Position numbers and translations under genes: made by a program. The notes under the pieces were generated by a model. That model searched no databases and was not told the DNA's origin. It saw nothing but the letters and a program-made list of their open reading frames with translations. 10,109 nucleotides of DNA. It comes from Brachyspira catarrhinii (GTDB lineage: Bacteria > Spirochaetota > Brachyspiria > Brachyspirales > Brachyspiraceae). Below are positions 1 through 5,363 of this stretch, piece by piece. How positions within the stretch are numbered: the stretch's first letter is position 1; each line of letters begins with the position of its first letter. The stretch is from assembly GCF_005518285.1 (NCBI RefSeq), contig NZ_SJDU01000048.1:1-10109 (forward strand), given 5' to 3'.

Positions 1-41
1 ATGAATTGTCAAAATATGAATAAAACTACTGTAATTTTGTT

Positions 42-65
42 AAGCAAAGCAAAGCAAAGCAAAGC
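42..65. repeat. AAAGC pentanucleotide tandem repeat
   Basis: Four perfect AAAGC units at 46-65 are preceded by a partial AAGC unit at 42-45. It is a short simple-sequence repeat. Because the unit is not a multiple of three, gain or loss of a copy would shift any frame reading through it, including the open frame at 1-87. Function unknown. Confidence 0.9.
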
Positions 66-205
66 TATTATTATATCTTTTAAATAATTTTAAATTTTAT
101 ATATTGAAATTTTTTAGGACATTTAATTTTTTAAGCGTCTGCTTGCGTTTTGCAAAAAATCAATTTGCAATTCTTAATAACAATGTGGCTCACGCTGTGT
201 GCCTC

Positions 206-274
206 GCCAAAGGCGGACTTTGGTCTTGGCAAGCCCATTGTGTTAACAATTCAGAGAAAGTCACACAATGGGTT
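206..274. other. Two adjacent hairpins in G/C-rich patch
   Basis: The first hairpin pairs CCAAAG at 207-212 with CTTTGG at 218-223 around a 5-base loop. The second pairs CCCATTGTGT at 234-243 with ACACAATGGG at 263-272, a perfect 10-bp stem with a 19-base loop. A G-T and an A-T pair extend its base. Neither is followed by a T tract, so they are not obvious intrinsic terminators. They could belong to a dispersed intergenic repeat or a structured RNA; which of these is unknown. Confidence 0.65.
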
Positions 275-410
275 AAAACCGCCTTGTTGTATAACTTTTT
301 AACATTAATCAAATTCAATTTCGATAGCTTATCAAGGAAAATAAAAAATTCTTGTTTAGTTATAAATAAAAATTTATTTCAAAATAATGCCAATGGCAAA
401 GGAGAAAAAA

Positions 411-1115
411 ATGAGCGAAGAAAAATTTTGTAAAAACTGTGGAAAGCAAATAAACGAGGACTTTAAAATATGTCCTTACTGTGGAGAAAAAGTGCAAGAT
501 GAGATTACTGAAAATGGGATAAATAATTATGAAGTGTCGACTAAAAGCGGTATAGTATGTTTGCTTTTATTCATTCCTTCAGGATTATTTGGAGTGCATA
601 AGTTTTATGTTAGGAGAACTTTGGGTGGGATAGTGATGTTAATATTAACCATTACGATTATAGGAGCTATCATTTCTTTTATATTATGGATAATAGATTT
701 TATACAATTATTACGCGGAAATTTTAAAGATGCCGAAGGCAAATATATTAAAATAGAAAATTATGATACTGAAAATAGAGCAAATAATTATGAAGTGTCC
801 CCTAAAAGCGGTATTGTATGTTTGCTCTTATTCTTAAAATTAGGAATATTTGGAGTTCATAGATTTTATGCGGGGAAAATAGGTTCTGGAATTATTATGC
901 TTCTATTATTTGTTCCTTTTATTATTATTTTTTACTTTCATGATATTTGGTCGCATATGGTCTCTGGATTATATTATTACAATGAAGCTGATACTATATT
1001 TGGAGTAATGGTTATATGTTTTATTACTCTAACTGTATGGTGGACAATTGATTTAATATCAATTTTAAGAAGCAAATTTAAAGATTCTAAAGGAAGATAT
1101 ATAAAAATAAAATAA
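411..1115 (+). CDS. Zinc-ribbon protein with two tandem TM2 domains
   Basis: This is a 234-residue membrane protein. The ATG at 411 is chosen because AAAGGAG at 398-404 sits 6 bases ahead; in-frame ATGs at 387 and 393 lie upstream of that site. Residues 7-24 form a short zinc ribbon (C7, C10, C21, C24). Two TM2 domains follow, at about 44-115 and 130-234. Each has the KSG start, the G-x-FG-V-H-[KR]-FY turn between two hydrophobic helices (H63 and H150) and the W-x-ID ending (D96 and D214). The second copy has a longer insertion before its last helix. TM2 proteins are poorly characterised membrane proteins, so the biological role is unknown. The two copies share near-identical DNA at 522-572 and 783-833, pointing to internal duplication or gene conversion. 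It heads a run of + strand genes ending near 1774. Confidence 0.9.
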   Translation: MSEEKFCKNCGKQINEDFKICPYCGEKVQDEITENGINNYEVSTKSGIVCLLLFIPSGLFGVHKFYVRRTLGGIVMLILTITIIGAIISFILWIIDFIQLLRGNFKDAEGKYIKIENYDTENRANNYEVSPKSGIVCLLLFLKLGIFGVHRFYAGKIGSGIIMLLLFVPFIIIFYFHDIWSHMVSGLYYYNEADTIFGVMVICFITLTVWWTIDLISILRSKFKDSKGRYIKIK

Positions 1116-1148
1116 CTAAAAATTTATTAATAGGAGATATAACAAGGT

Positions 1149-1199
1149 ATGAGTAGCGGAAAAGAGGCTAAATTATTGAGAAAAGCGGGAGCTAATTAA
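1149..1199 (+). CDS. 16-residue micro-ORF upstream of membrane protein gene
   Basis: The predicted peptide is MSSGKEAKLLRKAGAN. AGGAG at 1132-1136 lies 12 bases before the ATG, somewhat far but usable. The TAA ends at 1199 and the next gene starts at 1201, a spacing typical of termination-reinitiation coupling. The SD of that next gene (GGGAG, 1187-1191) lies inside the micro-ORF. It may be a leader peptide, a small protein, or the remnant N-terminus of a longer gene; I do not recognise the sequence. Translation is unproven. Confidence 0.4.
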   Translation: MSSGKEAKLLRKAGAN

Positions 1200-1200
1200 A

Positions 1201-1638
1201 ATGAACGAGTTGCCAATAGAAATAATAATTGCTGTGGCGGTATTAATAATTATAGCCGTTGCGATTTTAATTAAAGTTTTGATTTATAAAAATTCTAAAG
1301 CCTCTTATTTGGAAAAGAGTAAAACTTACGAAGAAATTGAAGGAGTATATTTTAATAAAAGCGCAAACACAAATATAAAAATTAAACATATAGAAGATAA
1401 TAAATTTTATATAGAAGGATATTATAACGATAAAAGAATTATTCACGGTTCTATATCGCATAAGCAGAGTAAAAGTTTCAAAGGAAAAAGGAATACTTTT
1501 TCTTTTAAGATAAACGATAACTATTTGGAGATTTTAATTAAAGATAAAAATTGTTTATATGTTGAATATAAAACTATGAATAATATTGATAATAATATTA
1601 AAGCCTTACAGGGCATATACGAAAGAAATTTAAATTAA
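1201..1638 (+). CDS. Single-pass membrane protein of unknown function
   Basis: This 145-residue protein is not recognised. Residues 4-29 form one very hydrophobic Ile/Val/Ala segment followed by lysines, consistent with an N-terminal membrane anchor rather than a cleaved signal. The remaining ~115 residues are polar, rich in Lys, Asn and Ile, and alternate hydrophobic and charged residues in a pattern suggesting beta strands (E-x-I-x-GVY near 44-50, then N-x-K-I-K and F-x-I-x-G-Y-Y). A small extracytoplasmic beta domain is possible, but no family is claimed. GGGAG at 1187-1191 lies 9 bases before the ATG, and the preceding micro-ORF ends one base before it, so translation may be coupled. Confidence 0.75.
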   Translation: MNELPIEIIIAVAVLIIIAVAILIKVLIYKNSKASYLEKSKTYEEIEGVYFNKSANTNIKIKHIEDNKFYIEGYYNDKRIIHGSISHKQSKSFKGKRNTFSFKINDNYLEILIKDKNCLYVEYKTMNNIDNNIKALQGIYERNLN

Positions 1639-1693
1639 TTATTAAGTTAAAAATAAATTTAATATAAAAAAATTAAATAAAGGAGAAACTTTC

Positions 1694-1774
1694 ATGAAAA
1701 AATCATTAATTATTTTATTTTTTGCTTCTATTTTACTTTACGCTAAAGCCGAAGCTCATACTTTTAAGGAGTAA
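1694..1774 (+). CDS. 26-residue signal-peptide ORF, probable gene remnant
   Basis: AAAGGAG at 1679-1685 lies 8 bases before an ATG that opens a 26-codon frame. It begins MKKSLIILFF, stays hydrophobic through residue 16, and has an A-K-A signal peptidase I-like site at about 18-20. Only six or so residues follow before TAA. This is a well-formed start and export signal with almost no mature protein. It could be a tiny secreted peptide. A truncated gene is more likely, because a second SD and ATG follow at once and lead only into an opposing gene. Confidence 0.5.
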   Translation: MKKSLIILFFASILLYAKAEAHTFKE

Positions 1775-1798
1775 ACTATGAAACAAAAAAATCTAAAA
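1766..1798 (+). pseudogene. Orphan SD and start codon at a probable junction
   Basis: AAGGAG at 1766-1771 is correctly spaced (6 bases) before an ATG at 1778. Within seven codons the frame enters the antisense of the acetyltransferase gene (stop at 1799-1801) and remains open only to 1999. A good initiation site with no body behind it suggests a + strand gene was cut off when the - strand block to the right was joined here. Chance cannot be excluded. Confidence 0.4.
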
Positions 1799-2395
1799 TC
1801 ACACAATAAACTTCAATTCTTTTCTCTCTTCCAAATTCTTTATAACTTTTGCGGGAATTCCAACCGCTACGGAATTTGCGGGAATATCTTTTGCCACAAC
1901 CGAACCCGCTCCTATAATAGAATTATCGCCAATACTAACGCCAGGAAGTATATTCGCTCCCGAACCTATCCAAACATTATTTCCTATAATCACTTTTGAC
2001 GGGTAAGTCGTATTTCTATCCGCCAAATCGAAGCCATGATTTAAAGTGGAAATTATAACATTTTGCCCGATAAAAACTCCGTCTCCTATAACGATTCCTC
2101 CTCTATCTTGAAAACAGCAGTTAATATTAAAGAATACATTTTTACCGATAGTTATATTTTTTCCAAAATCGGTATAGAAAGGCGGAAAACAATTAAAACT
2201 TTCGTCAATTTCTTGCCCCGTGAGTTCGGCGAATAATTTTCTCACTTCTTCGGGAGTATGATAAGAATTATTTAAAATCGTTGTTATTCTTATCGCGTTT
2301 TGAGCGCATTCATGCATGAAAGGAGCTTTTTCTTTATCGTCTCCTCTAATATAATTTCCTTCTTTACAATATTTTATAAAATCGTTCATATTCAT
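1799..2395 (-). CDS. Maltose/galactoside-type sugar O-acetyltransferase
   Basis: This 198-residue cytosolic acetyl-CoA-dependent enzyme of the LacA/Maa hexapeptide-repeat family transfers acetyl to a sugar hydroxyl. It has an N-terminal helical region (the MAC domain, about 1-60). A left-handed beta helix follows, with I-G-x-x-x-[FV] rungs from about 80 to 185. The expected catalytic histidine is H120 in the STLNHGFDL loop. Length is normal for the family. The frame is open to 2458, but that would overlap the preceding gene; AGGAG lies 7 bases before the ATG at 2395, which is therefore chosen. It is last in the four-gene - strand cluster, 41 bases after the flavoprotein gene. The natural acceptor cannot be told from sequence. 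No terminator hairpin was found after its stop. Confidence 0.9.
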   Translation of the reverse strand: MNMNDFIKYCKEGNYIRGDDKEKAPFMHECAQNAIRITTILNNSYHTPEEVRKLFAELTGQEIDESFNCFPPFYTDFGKNITIGKNVFFNINCCFQDRGGIVIGDGVFIGQNVIISTLNHGFDLADRNTTYPSKVIIGNNVWIGSGANILPGVSIGDNSIIGAGSVVAKDIPANSVAVGIPAKVIKNLEERKELKFIV

Positions 2396-2436
2396 TTTGT
2401 ATCTCCTATTTTTAATTTTATTTTTCATTTTCATCT

Positions 2437-3060
2437 TTATCTTATAAAATTCGTCCAAGCGTCAGTTTCGACTTTTGGAGCGTTAATTCCCGCTTTTTTG
2501 CCAGCTTCTATACATTTTAAAATCCAAGCCATGTTTCTGCCAAGATTTCTCATTGTCTGCATACCTTCCAAATCTTGCATCGTTTCTTCGGGCGTATTTC
2601 CATGAACCATATTCCAATAAGTAGAAGATATTACGGGCATTTGCGTTACCGTTAAATGTTTTACAATCGTATCAAGCGTAGCCGTAGTTCCTCCTCGTCT
2701 TCCAGAAGCTATAACCGAAGCGGGTTTTTGAGCAAAATAATTATTAGCGGCGTAAAACATTCTATCCATTGCCGATAAAATTCTTCCGCTCGGATGCGCG
2801 TAATAAACGGGAGTTCCGAATATGAAACCGTCCGCATATTTTGATTTTTCTATCCATTCGTTTACTATATCGTCATTAAAAGTGCAAATATATTTTCCAA
2901 CGCATTTATTACAGCCTATGCAATCTCTCACTTGTTTTGTTCCGATTTGCAATATTTCGGTTTCAATTCCGTTTTCGTTTAGAGTTTTTGCGACTTCGCA
3001 AAGCGCTGTATAAGTGCAACCGTTCATTTTAAAACTTCCGTTAAAAAGCAATACTTTCAT
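2437..3060 (-). CDS. NAD(P)H:FMN oxidoreductase, iron-sulfur flavoprotein type
   Basis: This 207-residue flavodoxin-fold protein belongs to the FMN_red family. Residues 1-10 (KVLLFNGSF) form the first strand and phosphate loop for FMN. Cysteines C47, C50, C53 and C59 give C-x2-C-x2-C-x5-C, the compact motif that binds a 4Fe-4S cluster in archaeal iron-sulfur flavoproteins. G-T-P-V-Y-Y near residue 83 is the conserved second flavin loop. The likely role is electron transfer or reduction of quinones, nitro compounds or oxidants in the cytosol; the substrate is unknown. AAGGAG lies 8 bases before the start, and only 21 bases separate it from the aldo/keto reductase stop, so the two are co-transcribed. 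The cluster assignment rests on the cysteine spacing alone. Confidence 0.88.
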   Translation of the reverse strand: MKVLLFNGSFKMNGCTYTALCEVAKTLNENGIETEILQIGTKQVRDCIGCNKCVGKYICTFNDDIVNEWIEKSKYADGFIFGTPVYYAHPSGRILSAMDRMFYAANNYFAQKPASVIASGRRGGTTATLDTIVKHLTVTQMPVISSTYWNMVHGNTPEETMQDLEGMQTMRNLGRNMAWILKCIEAGKKAGINAPKVETDAWTNFIR

Positions 3061-3081
3061 TTTATTTTCTCCTTAAAAATT

Positions 3082-4041
3082 TTAATACCAATCATGTTTT
3101 TCGTTTCTTTCGAGAGAGGCTATTTTTTGCATCTCTTCGGCGGTTAATTCAAAATCAAATATATCAATATTTTCTTTAATATGAGCGGGATTGCTCGAGC
3201 CAGGAATAACGACAACCTCTTTTTGAATATCCCATCTTAAAATAACTTGAGCGACAGATTTATTATGATTTTGAGCGATTTCTTTCAAAACTTTATCGTT
3301 CAATAATTCTTTTTGATGTCCGCGTCCGCCCAACGGATACCAAGCCTGAACGACAATTCCTTTGCTTTGAATATACGGAACAACTTCATTCTCCTGATAA
3401 TAAGGATGAATTTCATTTTGAACGAGAGCGGGCATAATAGTTATTTGCGGAAGAAAACTTTCCAACTCTTTTATATACCAATTTGATAAACCGATAGAGC
3501 GAATCTTTCCTTCTCTAACCGCTTTTTCCATTTCTTTATACGCCTTTACATCGTTTGCTCCTGGATGATGCAAAAGCATTAAATCAATATAATCAATGTC
3601 CAATTTTTCCAAAGCTTCGTTTATGGATTTTTCGGCATCGTTAAATTGACTCGGATATAATTTTGTAATGACGAAAATCTCTTCTCTCGGAACGCCAGAT
3701 TTTTTTATTCCTTCTCCGACTTCTCTCTCGTTATGATACATATAAGCCGTGTCGATTAATCTGTATCCGTTTTGTAAAGCGGTTGAAACAGAATTAACGC
3801 AAGTCGCTCCCGTCAAACTGTAAGTGCCAATTCCAACAATCGGCATATCGTATCCGCTGTTTAATCTGACGGTTTTTGTTTGTAAATTAAAAGAAATATC
3901 GTTTTCCATGTTATTTTTTACCTCGCTTTTTTGATTTATTTCATTTGTCTGATTTGAAGAAAATAATTTTGAACAACTAATTAATTCGATAATTACAATG
4001 CAAATCATCATATAATTTAATTTTTTATTTTTCGTTTTCAT
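3082..4041 (-). CDS. Aldo/keto reductase with lipoprotein signal
   Basis: This 319-residue protein carries a full AKR barrel from about residue 53 to the end. The catalytic tetrad is D97, Y102, K127 and H158 (D-T-A-x-x-Y-x-N-E; T-K; L-L-H). The nucleotide-binding end reads IPGSSNPAHIKEN, in which the common IPKS lysine is Gly and the usual Arg is His, so cofactor preference may be altered. Residues 1-23 form a Lys-rich then hydrophobic signal ending in ELISC, a plausible spirochaete lipobox with C23 acylated; residues 24-44 are a polar linker. GAAGGAG lies 6 bases before this ATG, so the long form is well supported. AKRs use NADPH, which is cytosolic, so an exported form is odd. An internal Met45 with its own SD-like site could give a normal-sized cytosolic enzyme. 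Confidence 0.9.
   Translation of the reverse strand: MKTKNKKLNYMMICIVIIELISCSKLFSSNQTNEINQKSEVKNNMENDISFNLQTKTVRLNSGYDMPIVGIGTYSLTGATCVNSVSTALQNGYRLIDTAYMYHNEREVGEGIKKSGVPREEIFVITKLYPSQFNDAEKSINEALEKLDIDYIDLMLLHHPGANDVKAYKEMEKAVREGKIRSIGLSNWYIKELESFLPQITIMPALVQNEIHPYYQENEVVPYIQSKGIVVQAWYPLGGRGHQKELLNDKVLKEIAQNHNKSVAQVILRWDIQKEVVVIPGSSNPAHIKENIDIFDFELTAEEMQKIASLERNEKHDWY
3907..3924 (-). promoter_or_regulatory. Internal SD and start in aldo/keto reductase gene
   Basis: On the - strand GAGGT (3920-3924) lies 10 bases before the Met45 codon (3907-3909). This Met sits right after the lipoprotein linker and just before the conserved barrel, so initiation here would produce a cytosolic AKR of about 275 residues. 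Use of this start is inference. Confidence 0.4.
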
Positions 4042-4068
4042 TTTTTCTCCTTCATTAAATTACTATTT

Positions 4069-4097
4069 TATTAACGAGTTCATAGAATTTATTTCAA
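4069..4097 (-). promoter_or_regulatory. Candidate promoter for the aldo/keto reductase gene
   Basis: On the - strand TTGAAA (4092-4097) is followed after 17 bases by TTAATA (4069-4074). The spacing is ideal and the hexamers are moderate. It lies 28 bases ahead of the reductase ATG. Its -35 falls in the loop and its -10 in one arm of the dyad at 4069-4117. Confidence 0.45.
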
Positions 4098-4117
4098 ACC
4101 CTACAAACTCATTAACA
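4069..4117 (-). other. 17-pair stem between hydrolase and reductase genes
   Basis: Read as - strand RNA, GTTAATGAGTTTGTAG (4116 to 4101) pairs with CTATGAACTCGTTAAT (4085 to 4070) around a 15-base loop. One further A-U pair closes the base. Twelve of the 16 pairs are Watson-Crick and all four exceptions are G-U, so the stem is continuous only in the - strand transcript. It starts 8 bases after the hydrolase stop codon. No U tract follows, so it is not a standard intrinsic terminator; mRNA stabilisation, processing or regulation of the next gene are options. Confidence 0.65.
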
Positions 4118-4124
4118 TTATCCT

Positions 4125-5174
4125 TTATTTTAAATTTGTATTAAAAAAGTCTTCCAATTTGTCGAATGGAATTCTATCTACTCTATCGTAAAGGTCTATA
4201 TGTTCCGCATCTTCCACAATATATATTTCTTTAGGTTCTGCAGCGGCTTCGTAGGCGTCTTCGCTAAAGAAACGAGAATGCGCTCTGTCTCCCATAATGA
4301 AAAGAATTGGACGAGGCGATATTTCTTTGATAAAATCCAAAAGCCTATAATTCATCATAGACAAAAGGCTCGTGCTTGTAAAACCGCCCAAAGCGTTTGT
4401 ATGATGTCCTCTTTTCAACGCGTAAAATCTAAACCATTCGGCGTTTAATTCGTCAAGCTCCGATGGAACTTCGTCTAAAGGTTCTTTTGGGAAAAATGGA
4501 ATATATTCTGGATATCCGTTTTCCGCGTCAACCCATCTTTGCAAAGATAATCTTTCTTTTACTTTTTGCAAAGCTTCTCCTTCCAAACCTCCTCTTGCAG
4601 ACACGCTAATATCATACATACTCGTTGTTGCAATCGCTTTAATTCTCGTATCGTATTGAGCCGCGGATAGAGCGAATCCTCCCGAACCGCAAATTCCCAC
4701 TACTCCGATTTTTTCTCTATCGACAAATTCTTGCAAACCGAGATAATCTACCGAAGCGCTGAAATTTTCGACAAATATATCGGGAGACGAAACATTGCGA
4801 GGAAAACCTCCCGACTCTCCCATAAATGATTGGTCGAAAGCCAAAACTATAAAGCCTCTCAATGCGAGTTCGTTTCCGTAAACGCAAGGTCCCTGTTCTT
4901 TGACTCCGCCATAAGGAGCGCCGACTATAATCGCGGGATATTTTTTCGTTTTATCGATATCCTTCGAATAATATAAATCGGCGGCGACATCCAAACCGTA
5001 GCGATTTTTATATGTTACTTTCGTTCTCGTAACATTTTCGTTTAATTCTGAAATGTATCCCATTTCTTCCTCCGCTTTATTTTGATTTGCATTAATTTGT
5101 TCGTTGTTTTTATTATTACAGCAAATTAACGCGAAAACCGTAATAATAAAAATTAATGTTTGTTTTGACTTCAT
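4125..5174 (-). CDS. Alpha/beta hydrolase, dienelactone hydrolase-like lipoprotein
   Basis: This 349-residue protein has an N-terminal signal (residues 1-17) ending in a C-C pair (C18, C19), then an Asn/Gln/Glu-rich linker, then an alpha/beta-hydrolase fold resembling the DLH/YcjY group. The nucleophile elbow reads G-I-C-G-S-G-G (C162, S164). By alignment with dienelactone hydrolases (G-x-C-x-G-G) the Cys is the likelier nucleophile, but Ser is possible. D296 (MGDRAHS) and H325 (DAEHIDLY) complete the triad. The ATG at 5174 is preferred to that at 5180 because GAAGGAG is 8 bases before it and only 2 before the other. It is first in the cluster, behind a good promoter at 5222-5250. Substrate unknown. 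An internal Met38 with a perfect SD may give a cytosolic form. Confidence 0.87.
   Translation of the reverse strand: MKSKQTLIFIITVFALICCNNKNNEQINANQNKAEEEMGYISELNENVTRTKVTYKNRYGLDVAADLYYSKDIDKTKKYPAIIVGAPYGGVKEQGPCVYGNELALRGFIVLAFDQSFMGESGGFPRNVSSPDIFVENFSASVDYLGLQEFVDREKIGVVGICGSGGFALSAAQYDTRIKAIATTSMYDISVSARGGLEGEALQKVKERLSLQRWVDAENGYPEYIPFFPKEPLDEVPSELDELNAEWFRFYALKRGHHTNALGGFTSTSLLSMMNYRLLDFIKEISPRPILFIMGDRAHSRFFSEDAYEAAAEPKEIYIVEDAEHIDLYDRVDRIPFDKLEDFFNTNLK
5061..5073 (-). promoter_or_regulatory. Internal SD and start in hydrolase gene
   Basis: On the - strand GGAGG (5069-5073) lies 5 bases before an in-frame ATG (5061-5063, Met38). It is the strongest SD match in the cluster. It falls where the lipoprotein linker ends and the hydrolase domain begins. 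The bases also encode a Glu run, so the match could be incidental. Confidence 0.4.
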
Positions 5175-5221
5175 CGTCATCTCTCCTTCGCCGTTTTTTC
5201 GGCATTTTTAATTTTTTTATT

Positions 5222-5250
5222 TATTAAACAGTATTGCAAATAATAGTCAA
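5222..5250 (-). promoter_or_regulatory. Promoter of the four-gene enzyme cluster
   Basis: On the - strand TTGACT (5245-5250) and TTAATA (5222-5227) are separated by 17 bases; shifting by one gives TAATAA at 18. It is a housekeeping-sigma type promoter about 48 bases ahead of the hydrolase start. A dyad at 5251-5288 abuts the -35, a usual place for an activator site. Confidence 0.6.
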
Positions 5251-5288
5251 ATACTTTTTAGGTATGGGGAGCTATGCTTTAAAAGTAT
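5251..5288. promoter_or_regulatory. Dyad directly upstream of cluster promoter
   Basis: ATACTTTT at 5251-5258 is perfectly inverted at 5281-5288. Apart from one T-T mismatch, pairing continues inward with Watson-Crick and G-T pairs to a GGAG loop at 5268-5271. The G-T pairs favour folding of + strand RNA, but no + strand gene follows. Its position next to the -35 suggests a regulator-binding site. No regulator gene is in the window. Confidence 0.5.
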
Positions 5289-5317
5289 AGAATTAAAATA
5301 GATAATTTTTAGTCATG

Positions 5318-5352
5318 AAAATACGACCCCACGCATCTTTGCATGAGGTTCG
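5318..5352 (-). terminator. Intrinsic terminator of glgC
   Basis: On the - strand an 11-bp stem (5352 down to 5324) has one bulged A, two G-U pairs and a 6-base AAAGAT loop, and is followed by TATTTT (5323 to 5318). It begins 12 bases after the glgC stop. The wobble pairs would be mismatches in + strand RNA, so it acts in the glgC direction. It separates glgC from the enzyme cluster. Confidence 0.7.
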
Positions 5353-5363
5353 TAAAAATTATA

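Larger units (their letters stand above)
1..410. other. Gene-poor left edge
   Basis: I see no convincing gene here. A 28-codon frame is open from position 1 to a stop at 85-87, but it has no visible SD and contains a short tandem repeat, so it could be the tail of a gene to the left or chance. A TTG-started frame at 104-433 has no SD and overlaps the next real gene out of frame. The stretch around 180-300 is visibly richer in G and C than its surroundings and holds two hairpins. No promoter with both good hexamers was found upstream of the 411 gene; a TATAAA at 361-366 lacks a matching -35. Confidence 0.6.

Noticed and set aside
42..65. CRISPR-like array
   Set aside because: The units are five bases, contiguous and without spacers.
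104..433. TTG-started + strand frame of about 109 codons
   Set aside because: No SD, it overlaps the well-supported 411 gene out of frame, and it crosses the hairpin region; composition does not look like a protein.
1778..1999. 73-codon + strand ORF with a good SD as a real gene
   Set aside because: Nearly all of it is antisense to the acetyltransferase; only the start signal is of interest.
2396..2458. N-terminal extension of the acetyltransferase to 2458
   Set aside because: It would overlap the flavoprotein gene, has no SD, and adds only a Lys/Asn-rich stretch absent from the family.
4069..4117. Stem as an intrinsic terminator of the hydrolase gene
   Set aside because: No U tract follows on the - strand, and the next gene is close and co-oriented.
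5324..5352. tRNA-like fragment (GGTTCG near 5347-5352)
   Set aside because: No cloverleaf can be built; the stem is better explained as the glgC terminator.
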